From Methanomassiliicoccales archaeon (lineage in GTDB: Archaea > Thermoplasmatota > Thermoplasmata > SG8-5), in the NCBI GenBank assembly GCA_030636255.1, contig DAOVXH010000124.1, positions 1 to 5,779 on the forward strand: a stretch of 5,779 nt of DNA, read 5' to 3'. The notes below the pieces were generated by a model that was not told the origin of the DNA, did not search any database, and saw only the letters and a program-made list of their open reading frames with translations. Shown here one piece after another: positions 1 through 5,770 of this stretch; the first letter of the stretch is position 1; every line of letters begins with the position of its first letter. Position numbers and translations under genes: made by a program.

Positions 1-1
1 C

Positions 2-1999
2 TACTATTCATTATGGCTTCTTGGAATTCTTCTGATACTGTTCATGCCACTCCATGAGCTTGGGCTGAATTACAGCAATCGGGACCTTTTCGTGGGCTAC
101 CTGGGCCTGGGAATATCACTCATTGGCTCGGTGAGCTTTGCCATAGAACAGCGACTTGTAATGAACGTGGAAAGCTGGGTAACCTCAGGAGACGCAAAAT
201 ACATTTCAGAAAAGTATGATGAAGCAATAGAATATTACGACCAGGCACTTGAAATAGAGCCAAAGAACGATGATGTCTGGTCAAGCCGTGGCGCTGCCCT
301 GCTAAAATTGGGCATGTGGGCAAAGGCAGTTGATGCCTTTGACAAGGCCCTGCACATAAATCCGAAACTTGCACTGGCCTATAGCGGTAAAGGTCTCGGA
401 TTGACACATCTACGGCGTTATTCAGAAGCTTTAGAATGCCATGACATGGCCATCAAGCTTGACTCCAGTCCAGTTGGGTGGAACAATAAGGGCAATACAA
501 TCATGCGGATGTCCGGGGACGTGGACAATGCCATTGAATGTTATGGCCAGGCCCTAAAAATAGATTTAAAATACAATATTGCATGGTTCAATAAGGGCAA
601 GGCAGAGCTTCAGATTGAGAAGTTGGATGATTCCATTAAATCATTCACCAAGGCTGTTGAGCTAAAACCGCAATTTGCAGAGGCATGGTTTCAGAAAGGA
701 AAGGCTATAAGCATGTCTGGAAAAAATGAAGCTGAAGCCCTATACTGTTTTGATACTGCCATTGAGCTCAAACCTGCAAATTCAGATGCCTGGATGGAAC
801 GTAAAATTTTATTAATGGCAATGAAGGAGCGTAAGGTCCGTCCAATACCGATTGTCAATATTCCAGGAGCAGGAGCAGTATTTGGAATGGCTGGCAGGGA
901 AAAACCAATTCTGGACTCCACAGGCAAGCTGAAGGTTGAAACAGGTCTTGTGGCTGGTGGAGCAAAGGCCCGGGACGGAGCATTGCAGCTTGCAACACAG
1001 GGTAACTATGATAAGGCAATTGAGGCACTGGACAGTCGTCTTGCTGCATCTCCAAATGACGTTGTAACCCACATGACCCGGGGTGTTTTACTTTCAAGAA
1101 TAGAAAAATTCGACGATGCCCTGGAAAGTTTCAATGCTGCTATCAAGCTAAAGCCAGAATGGGTAGGGCCACTTTTCAGCAAGGGAATGATATTGGCCAG
1201 CAAGGCAGAATATGATTCTGCCCTCGAAACCATGGATATGGTTACAGACCAGCGACCCAACTATGCAGATGCATGGAGCGTTAAGGGAATTATTTTAGGG
1301 ACCCAGATGAAGTATGAGCAGGCAATAGAATGCTTTGACAAGGTTATTGAATTAAAGCCAAACAATGAGGATGCATGGCGGTCGAAATCGACCGCCCTAA
1401 ACAAGCTTGGAAGATATGACGAGGCTATAAACTGCTACGAGGGACTGGCAGGCATCAGTCCGGCAATGGAAGAGACACACAGGGTAATTGTTGAAGAAAA
1501 GGCAAAGCTGGCAGATGCTAAAACCCTGTTCAGGCAGGGTGTGGAGTTGGCCAAAACAAAAGAATATGAAAGGGCAGTGGAAATGCTTGATACAGCCATC
1601 AAGTTCCGGCCAAATTATGTTGATGCAATTTACATTTCTGGAGTCACCCATGCAGTAATGGAGGACTATGCAACAGCAATGGAGCGATTTGAAAGTGTTT
1701 TGGAATTACGACCAACCCATACAGAGGCACTTTATGGCAAGGCTAGTATCCTTTTAAAAATTGAAAGCTACAAAATGGCTATCAACTTATTTGACCAGGT
1801 CCTGGAACTGGACGATGGCCATGTGGACGCCTGGTGCGATAGAGGTATTGCCCTGACAAAGCTGGGACAGGAAGATGAGGCACTGGAATGCTATGACCGC
1901 GCCCTAAAACTCGCAGGGGACCATCCACAGGCCATTGCAATGCGGGAACGGTGCGTCCAGGCAATGAAGCAGGCCGGGGTTGAGACGGAAGAGGTCTAA
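2..1999 (+). CDS. Membrane-anchored TPR-repeat protein, 5' end cut by window
   Basis: The function is not recognised; this is a protein-interaction scaffold built of about 15 tetratricopeptide repeats. The first ATG in frame is at 44 (651 residues), but the frame stays open to base 2. The extra codons read YYSLWLLGILLILF, which is strongly hydrophobic. A second hydrophobic stretch (LFVGYLGLGISLIGSVSFAI, residues 15-34 from the ATG) follows after a short polar loop. The true start therefore probably lies left of the window, and the protein has at least two N-terminal membrane helices. Numbering from the ATG, TPRs 1-6 span about 49-252 and TPRs 7-15 about 311-640. They show the typical A-x-x-x-[FY]-D-x-A-[IL]-x-[LI]-x-P and A-W-x-x-K-G pattern. 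A Gly/Pro-rich non-TPR linker lies between the blocks. It runs towards the lipid operon and shares no promoter with it. The TPR call is firm; role, partners and topology are unknown. Confidence 0.85.
   Translation, partial: YYSLWLLGILLILFMPLHELGLNYSNRDLFVGYLGLGISLIGSVSFAIEQRLVMNVESWVTSGDAKYISEKYDEAIEYYDQALEIEPKNDDVWSSRGAALLKLGMWAKAVDAFDKALHINPKLALAYSGKGLGLTHLRRYSEALECHDMAIKLDSSPVGWNNKGNTIMRMSGDVDNAIECYGQALKIDLKYNIAWFNKGKAELQIEKLDDSIKSFTKAVELKPQFAEAWFQKGKAISMSGKNEAEALYCFDTAIELKPANSDAWMERKILLMAMKERKVRPIPIVNIPGAGAVFGMAGREKPILDSTGKLKVETGLVAGGAKARDGALQLATQGNYDKAIEALDSRLAASPNDVVTHMTRGVLLSRIEKFDDALESFNAAIKLKPEWVGPLFSKGMILASKAEYDSALETMDMVTDQRPNYADAWSVKGIILGTQMKYEQAIECFDKVIELKPNNEDAWRSKSTALNKLGRYDEAINCYEGLAGISPAMEETHRVIVEEKAKLADAKTLFRQGVELAKTKEYERAVEMLDTAIKFRPNYVDAIYISGVTHAVMEDYATAMERFESVLELRPTHTEALYGKASILLKIESYKMAINLFDQVLELDDGHVDAWCDRGIALTKLGQEDEALECYDRALKLAGDHPQAIAMRERCVQAMKQAGVETEEV
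800..973 (+). other. Non-TPR linker between the two TPR blocks
   Basis: Residues about 253-310 (counted from the ATG at 44) interrupt the regular 34-residue TPR periodicity. The segment starts basic (KERKVRP), continues through IPIVNIPGAGAVFGMAG, and ends with a glycine-rich stretch before the next repeat begins at GALQLATQGNYDKA. It may be a flexible hinge or a short inserted binding element. The hydrophobic part is short and Pro/Gly-rich, so a membrane helix is possible but not convincing. Confidence 0.5.
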
Positions 2000-3183
2000 A
2001 TCAAATCCTGGAACTCTTCAATCAGCTCTGGATGTCTTTCCTTGATTACTGCCAGAATATTTATCACTGAAATATTCTCCATTCCAACTTCTGCCAGTAA
2101 TTTTATCAGGGTGTCAAACACCTCATCACTGATGGTTACTAACTTTTCTTTAGCCATCCAGTTGAGGAATAGTTTTTCTTCAATCTCTGCACGCCACAGC
2201 TTCTCGTATTTCTGGAAGAATTCCTTTGAATAATCACCAATCTTGATTCCTTCTGCAGCAACTCCGCCGGCAAATCTTCCTGCCAGACATGCATGGGCAA
2301 TTCCGCCGCCTGTCATTGGGTCTATCATTCTTGCAGCGTCGCCTACCAGCATGATATTGTCTGCCACAACACTGTCCAGTGGTGCACAGACCGAGCATCC
2401 GCCGGAGATCATGTCCAGCTGTTTTGCGTTTTTCATTTTTGGGTTATTGGCAATCCACTGGTCAAGATACTTCTTCGGGTCTCCGCCCTGCTTGACTGCC
2501 TGGCCTCCCATGCCAATTCCAACATTTGCTGTGGTGGCACTTTTCGGGAATATCCAGATATATCCGTTTGGAGCAGCACTTCCTGCGTAAAATTCTGTGT
2601 ATTTTGGGTCGCATTCGATGTTTGTGAGACGATATTGAACACATGTCATAATATCGCTTACATCCAGACTTGTGTCAATGCCAGCCCAGCGGCCAACCTG
2701 TGATTCAAAACCGTCTGCACCGATGAAAATCTTGGCGCGGACTTCCACTGGCTCGCCTTTGCAAATAAGCTTCATTCCAACTAATTTGCCATCTTCCTTG
2801 ATGAATCCTATTGCTGATGTTTTAACTTCAATGTCAGCCCCAGCCTCTGCAGCCAGTTCAGCTAGTTTCCTGTCGAAAAGGTCTCTCTCGACAACAAATC
2901 CAACCTCGGCTCCGGCCTTGCTCTCGTCAACATCAAATGAGTATCCGCCAGGTGAGACAATTCTTGCACCGTCCATTTCCGCGGCAATCCATGAATCGTC
3001 AATTGGAATTTCAGCTTGTTCGAGAAGCCCTCTAGCTATTCCCTCGCCACATCGCACATGGGTTCCAATCTCCTGGCGTTTCTCAATCATAAGTGTCTTT
3101 GCGCCGCCCAATGCAGCAAACTTTGCTGCTGTGCTGCCTCCTGGGCCGGCTCCAATAACCAATACATCATATTCTGTATCCAT
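1996..3183 (-). CDS. Geranylgeranyl reductase, FAD-dependent (archaeal lipid saturation)
   Basis: This is a 395-residue flavoprotein of the archaeal geranylgeranyl reductase family, which hydrogenates the isoprenoid double bonds of digeranylgeranylglyceryl lipids at the membrane. The sequence shows an N-terminal Rossmann FAD motif GAGPGG (11-16) with acidic E34 closing the beta-alpha-beta unit, and the family signature RCGEG (44-48, Cys45). It also has an internal GADG (155-158), the substrate-side motif YIWIFPK (208-214) followed by NVGIGMGG, and the second FAD motif VGDAARMIDPMTGGG (280-294). Length is normal for the family. The start at 3183 is chosen because GAGGTGAT lies 4 bases upstream; a start 10 codons earlier would run back into the ferredoxin gene. 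It is the last gene of the operon, one base after the ferredoxin stop. In Methanosarcina a neighbouring ferredoxin is known to drive this reaction, so the same is inferred here. One oddity is a Cys-x-x-Cys (263, 266) just before the second FAD motif. Confidence 0.93.
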   Translation of the reverse strand: MDTEYDVLVIGAGPGGSTAAKFAALGGAKTLMIEKRQEIGTHVRCGEGIARGLLEQAEIPIDDSWIAAEMDGARIVSPGGYSFDVDESKAGAEVGFVVERDLFDRKLAELAAEAGADIEVKTSAIGFIKEDGKLVGMKLICKGEPVEVRAKIFIGADGFESQVGRWAGIDTSLDVSDIMTCVQYRLTNIECDPKYTEFYAGSAAPNGYIWIFPKSATTANVGIGMGGQAVKQGGDPKKYLDQWIANNPKMKNAKQLDMISGGCSVCAPLDSVVADNIMLVGDAARMIDPMTGGGIAHACLAGRFAGGVAAEGIKIGDYSKEFFQKYEKLWRAEIEEKLFLNWMAKEKLVTISDEVFDTLIKLLAEVGMENISVINILAVIKERHPELIEEFQDLI

Positions 3184-3184
3184 C

Positions 3185-3361
3185 TTAATCACCTCTAACC
3201 ATTTCAAGTGCACCCATTGGACATAGTTTTACGCACCGGCCGCAACTGGTACAGTCATCATTGAATTCCAGAATTACCTCATTCATAAATATGGCGTTCT
3301 GGGGACAGCTGCCAACGCATAATCCGCAGTGCAGGCACTTGTTCGTATCAACCTTTATCAT
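3185..3361 (-). CDS. Small 2x[4Fe-4S] ferredoxin
   Basis: This 58-residue ferredoxin starts MIKVDTNKCLHCGLC and ends ALEMVRGD. It carries two complete CxxCxxCxxxCP motifs, at Cys9/12/15/19 and Cys37/40/43/47, so it should bind two [4Fe-4S] clusters, each motif followed by proline as in bacterial-type ferredoxins. It has no signal peptide or membrane segment and is presumably cytosolic. Its ATG overlaps the stop of the upstream radical SAM gene in an ATGA, preceded by the purine-rich GGGGGAAGAAGA, which suggests coupled translation. Its TAA is one base before the reductase ATG. The position between two electron-requiring lipid enzymes implies that it donates electrons to the flavin of the reductase and/or the Fe-S clusters of the radical SAM protein. 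The ferredoxin call is certain from the cysteines; the partners are inferred from context and from the known ferredoxin dependence of a Methanosarcina reductase. Confidence 0.95.
   Translation of the reverse strand: MIKVDTNKCLHCGLCVGSCPQNAIFMNEVILEFNDDCTSCGRCVKLCPMGALEMVRGD
3188..3195 (-). promoter_or_regulatory. Ribosome binding site of geranylgeranyl reductase
   Basis: GAGGTGAT lies 4 bases before ATG 3183, inside the last codons of the ferredoxin gene. It is the strongest Shine-Dalgarno match in the window and fixes the reductase start at MDTEYDVL rather than the upstream in-frame ATG. Confidence 0.8.
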
Positions 3362-4935
3362 TCTTCTTCCCCCATTGGATTCACATCTGCGCCATGCCTG
3401 GCCCTGTACTCTTCGAATGTAATGGAATGTGCTGCCTCAACTTCCTTCCTGTATTCTGGTCCGGTATTGAAGGCGCAGAATGGAATTAATCTACCGTCTG
3501 GCACAACATAGTGGATAACGCATCTCTTGACTCTTTCAATGTCATAATTGTAAAGGTCCTGGAAATGCATTCCTCCAACCATCATGAGGCCGCCCCAGCT
3601 GAGTTCTGCTGTTGCTTCCTTCTCGGTTGATGAGAATATGCCTTCCAGCTGTTTCAGGAACTTGTTGACGCTCATGCCGCCTGGTGCTTTATCCTTATTG
3701 AAATATTTTCTGATGAGAGCATATGCCTTGACCTTTGTTCCGGCCTGGATTTTCTTCCCCTCTGCAGAGTCTGCCAGTTTCTTGATGTCTCTGAAAAGAT
3801 TCTCAACATCAAGGAATCTGGTAATTGGAGTTACTGTGCCATCCTTCTCAATGTAAAGATAGGTAGCCAGACCACAATGCGGGTGAGGCGTGAAGGCCAG
3901 CTGTGGTTCTCCAGTGATAACAGAAAGGAATTCTGAAATTGGAGTTACAACAGGAACTGGATACCAGTCATCTCTGGACAGATAATCTGTCTGCTTGGTC
4001 AGGCGGTCCACCATGTCTGGAAGTGTGAAACGTCCTGCTTCCCTTTCCTCATTGTCGATTCTACCAGAGAATGATACTGGCTGGAAATTAACTGCCTTTA
4101 CAACATCCCTGTTTTCAATTGCGAACTTCATAATTTCTCCAAGCTGGTCATCATTCAGCCCATTAACCATTGTTGGCACAAGTACAACTGAAAGTTTTGG
4201 ATTAGAATTTCGGCAGGACTGTACAGCCTTCTTCTTTATCTCCAGAAGTGGCTTTCCCCTTGCCTGGATATAATTTTCCTCACGGAGACCATCAAACTGA
4301 AGATAAACCGTATGAAGGCCAGCATCAACCATTCTCTGTGTGAATGTTGGGTCATTGGCCATTTTGATTCCGTTTGTGGCAACCTGTATCTGGGCAAATC
4401 CCAGTTCGCGAGCTTTGGCTATGGCCTCGAAGAACTGTGGATATATGGTTGGTTCGCCCCCGGCAAACTGGAGTGCGGTGACAGGTACTGGGCGCTCGTT
4501 TCTAAGTGTCTGAAGCATGCTTGTGACTTCCTCAAAGGTTGGCTCATAGACCACACCAGCATCATTTGCATTGGCAAAGCAAATTGGGCATCTAAGATTG
4601 CATCTGTTTGTAAGGTCCAGGTTGGCCAGTGAGGTTCCGCTCATGTGTAAATCGCAGAGACCGCAATCGTCTGGGCATCCCTTTTCAATTGGCACTGCAG
4701 GATTATCCACTCCCATGCCGTCAACAGCCCATTTTTCAGACATAAGATACAATCCAACATCTGACCAATAGACGTCTTTGAATTCTCCATGTTCCGGACA
4801 AGTCTTCTTGATCATTACCTTTCCATTTTCTTCATAAATGTCTGCCGTAATCCTGGCCTTGCACTCGGGGCACAATGAGCCAGTCTTCTTTGGCAGTTCC
4901 AGTTTCAATGCAGTTTCTTTAACAACCATAGCCAT
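3358..4935 (-). CDS. tes: Radical SAM tetraether lipid synthase (MJ0619/Tes family)
   Basis: This 525-residue protein resembles Methanocaldococcus MJ0619, shown to join the unreactive termini of isoprenoid chains into biphytanyl chains, giving macrocyclic archaeol and GDGT tetraethers. An N-terminal Cys-rich region has CPEC (22-25) and CPEHG (46-50), followed by CPDDCGLC (87-94). The radical SAM core has CNLRCPIC (Cys112, 116, 119) in the context LDLTNRC, and the SAM-contacting GGEPT (159-163). Cys354 (HPHCG), Cys472 (RCVIHY) and Cys487 (IPFCAFN) are candidate ligands for further metal centres. The published family structure has three [4Fe-4S] clusters and a mononuclear iron site. There is no B12-binding domain, which argues against GDGT ring synthases. 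An in-frame extension up to 5067 is rejected because it runs through the control region and the divergent gene. ATG 4935 follows AGTGAT; ATG 4929 is an alternative. It is the first gene of the operon. Assignment within the family is likely, but paralogs with other substrates cannot be excluded. Confidence 0.85.
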   Translation of the reverse strand: MAMVVKETALKLELPKKTGSLCPECKARITADIYEENGKVMIKKTCPEHGEFKDVYWSDVGLYLMSEKWAVDGMGVDNPAVPIEKGCPDDCGLCDLHMSGTSLANLDLTNRCNLRCPICFANANDAGVVYEPTFEEVTSMLQTLRNERPVPVTALQFAGGEPTIYPQFFEAIAKARELGFAQIQVATNGIKMANDPTFTQRMVDAGLHTVYLQFDGLREENYIQARGKPLLEIKKKAVQSCRNSNPKLSVVLVPTMVNGLNDDQLGEIMKFAIENRDVVKAVNFQPVSFSGRIDNEEREAGRFTLPDMVDRLTKQTDYLSRDDWYPVPVVTPISEFLSVITGEPQLAFTPHPHCGLATYLYIEKDGTVTPITRFLDVENLFRDIKKLADSAEGKKIQAGTKVKAYALIRKYFNKDKAPGGMSVNKFLKQLEGIFSSTEKEATAELSWGGLMMVGGMHFQDLYNYDIERVKRCVIHYVVPDGRLIPFCAFNTGPEYRKEVEAAHSITFEEYRARHGADVNPMGEEE

Positions 4936-4938
4936 GAT

Positions 4939-4944
4939 ATCACT
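4939..4944 (-). promoter_or_regulatory. Probable ribosome binding site of tes-like gene
   Basis: AGTGAT is a partial match to AGGTGAT, 3 bases before ATG 4935 and 9 bases before ATG 4929. It supports a start at one of these two codons but does not decide between them. Confidence 0.45.
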
Positions 4945-4945
4945 A

Positions 4946-4957
4946 TATACGCGTATA
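4946..4957. promoter_or_regulatory. 12-bp perfect palindrome TATACGCGTATA
   Basis: This is a fully self-complementary 12-mer in the intergenic region, near the predicted tes transcript start and 10 bases before the tes ATG. It may be a second protein-binding site, or its TATA-rich left edge (CTATATAC) may be part of the regulator's promoter. The two roles are not exclusive. It differs in sequence from the 25-bp repeat. Confidence 0.4.
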
Positions 4958-4967
4958 GAAGGAATAG

Positions 4968-4975
4968 ACTTAAGT
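4968..4975. promoter_or_regulatory. ACTTAAGT, possible TATA element read in both directions
   Basis: An 8-base palindromic, AT-rich element lies between the other two dyads. On the minus strand it follows CAAAAC, which resembles a BRE, and sits about 25 bases from a start site just before the tes ATG. On the plus strand it would place a start near 4998. The match to a TATA box is imperfect. Confidence 0.35.
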
Positions 4976-4976
4976 G

Positions 4977-5001
4977 TTTTGTAGCGATACCCACTACAAA
5001 A
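4977..5001. promoter_or_regulatory. 25-bp inverted repeat, candidate operator
   Basis: Perfect 8-base arms TTTTGTAG (4977-4984) and CTACAAAA (4994-5001) flank a 9-base spacer; one further inner pair (4986/4992) also matches. Corresponding arm positions are 17 bases apart, in the range expected for a dimeric winged-helix protein. One arm overlaps the BRE-like CAAAAC of the putative tes promoter, and the other abuts the regulator's ribosome binding site, so binding here could affect both genes. It is inferred to be the binding site of the adjacent TrmB-type protein. Confidence 0.65.
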
Positions 5002-5007
5002 GGTGAT
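5001..5007 (+). promoter_or_regulatory. Ribosome binding site of TrmB-type regulator, favours TTG start
   Basis: AGGTGAT is followed after 4 bases by TTG 5012, the same core and spacing as the reductase site. Its first base is the last base of the 25-bp inverted repeat, so operator and ribosome binding site touch. Confidence 0.55.
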
Positions 5008-5011
5008 GTAT

Positions 5012-5746
5012 TTGGACATAGAAGAATTATCTGGCATGGGAATGGAAAGTTTGCTTGAGAGATACAAGAAGATAAGAGATGACCTGGCAATTCTGAATTT
5101 TTCTGAGTATGAAACCCGGGCCTATATTGCTCTTGTGGCCCTCCAGATGTCAGATGCAGAGTCCATTGCCATGACTGCCCAGGTTCCAAGAACCAGTATG
5201 TACAAGGTATTGGACGCCATGGTGGAAAAGGGCTATGTTACAGTTACACCAGGTCGGCCCAGGCAATATGCTCCAGAACCTCCGCTGGTTCTGAAAGAAC
5301 GTATATTCTCAAGGCTGGGAGAGACCTTCGATGACCTGGAAATGATTCATGGTATTCTGAGAGAAAAAGGAATGCCCCAGGTTATTTACACAATCACTGG
5401 CAAGGAAAAAGTTCTCAATAAAATGGGAGATTTACTGGGCATTGCAAAGGGGCGTGTCATGATATCAACCTCCAATGCTGGCGCACTCAGGGATACCCTG
5501 GACAAGAAACTAACATCAGCTATCAATCGCGGGGTGAAGATATCGGTTATTACCTTGCCAGGACAAAAATTTGTTTCGGGCACACAGCTATTTCGAAGGT
5601 CTGGCCTAATTGCCACAGACATGGTGGTTGACGGCAAACATGCCCTTGTTGCAGGCGCCAGCCTGGAAGTTTGTGGATTTTCAGACAATGAGGTAATGGC
5701 CTCGCATCTGGAAGGGTTCTTGAAAATGATGATGGTTGAATCATAA
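5012..5746 (+). CDS. TrmB-family transcriptional regulator, short form
   Basis: This protein of 244 residues (from TTG 5012) has an N-terminal TrmB winged helix-turn-helix at about 25-88. It begins LAILNFSEYETRAYIALV, continues to a recognition helix near 59-72 (VPRTSMYKVLDAMV), and ends in the wing YVTVTPGRPRQYAP. A charged helix (about 89-119) that could dimerise as a coiled coil follows. The C-terminal part (about 121-244, from MPQVIYTITGKEKV) looks like the PLD-like middle domain of TrmB proteins. The sugar-binding C-terminal extension of the longer maltose regulators is absent, so the ligand cannot be assumed to be a sugar. TTG 5012 is preferred because AGGTGAT (5001-5007) sits 4 bases upstream, exactly the spacing at the reductase gene. 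GTG 5003 and ATG 5006 lie within that site; ATG 5036 has no visible site. It is divergent from the lipid operon and shares its control region, suggesting that it regulates the operon and itself. Confidence 0.88.
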   Translation: MDIEELSGMGMESLLERYKKIRDDLAILNFSEYETRAYIALVALQMSDAESIAMTAQVPRTSMYKVLDAMVEKGYVTVTPGRPRQYAPEPPLVLKERIFSRLGETFDDLEMIHGILREKGMPQVIYTITGKEKVLNKMGDLLGIAKGRVMISTSNAGALRDTLDKKLTSAINRGVKISVITLPGQKFVSGTQLFRRSGLIATDMVVDGKHALVAGASLEVCGFSDNEVMASHLEGFLKMMMVES

Positions 5747-5770
5747 GGTATTTCTATATGCTGCCTTATG
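5742..5770. repeat. Short inverted repeat CATAAGG / CCTTATG
   Basis: Seven-base perfect arms (5742-5748 and 5764-5770) are separated by 15 bases and span the stop codon of the regulator gene. They could form a weak hairpin in the mRNA 3' end or mark a site for the next gene. The short arms make a chance origin quite possible. Confidence 0.3.

Larger units (their letters stand above)
4936..5011. promoter_or_regulatory. Divergent promoter region between tes operon and TrmB-type gene
   Basis: This is the only substantial non-coding stretch in the window, 76 bases between the two divergent starts. It must carry both promoters. Read towards the lipid operon, CAAAAC followed by ACTTAAGT (4968-4975) resembles a BRE/TATA pair and would put the transcript start near 4946, leaving a leader of about 10 bases that contains AGTGAT. 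Read towards the regulator, CTATATAC (4943-4950) or the same ACTTAAGT could act as TATA box. Promoter assignments are by eye from archaeal consensus spacing and are not measured. Confidence 0.55.

Noticed and set aside
1768..1775. A further copy of the operator arm, CTACAAAA, inside the TPR gene
   Set aside because: It is a single half-site without the partner arm and lies in well-formed coding sequence; one chance 8-mer in a window of this size is not surprising.
2422..2440. T-rich tracts on the plus strand resembling an archaeal terminator for the TPR transcript
   Set aside because: They encode Lys-rich residues of the reductase on the other strand and lie over 400 bases beyond the TPR stop. 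There is no independent support.
2672..3226. Long plus-strand open frame of 184 codons opposite the reductase
   Set aside because: Low-complexity Ser/Ala/Pro-rich translation in the antisense frame of a clear flavoprotein gene, with no domain or ribosome binding site.
3358..4935. Radical SAM protein as a GDGT ring synthase (Grs type)
   Set aside because: Those enzymes carry a B12-binding domain. None is visible here, and the N-terminal CPEC/CPEHG and CPDDCGLC motifs fit the MJ0619 family.
4977..5001. The 25-bp inverted repeat as a transcription terminator or riboswitch hairpin
   Set aside because: It lies upstream of both divergent genes, archaeal termination does not depend on hairpins, and the symmetric AT-ended arms fit a protein-binding site better.
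4936..5067. N-terminal extension of the tes-like gene to ATG 5067
   Set aside because: The added residues have no family resemblance, run through the dyad-rich control region and overlap the divergent regulator. A Shine-Dalgarno-like site precedes 4935/4929 instead.
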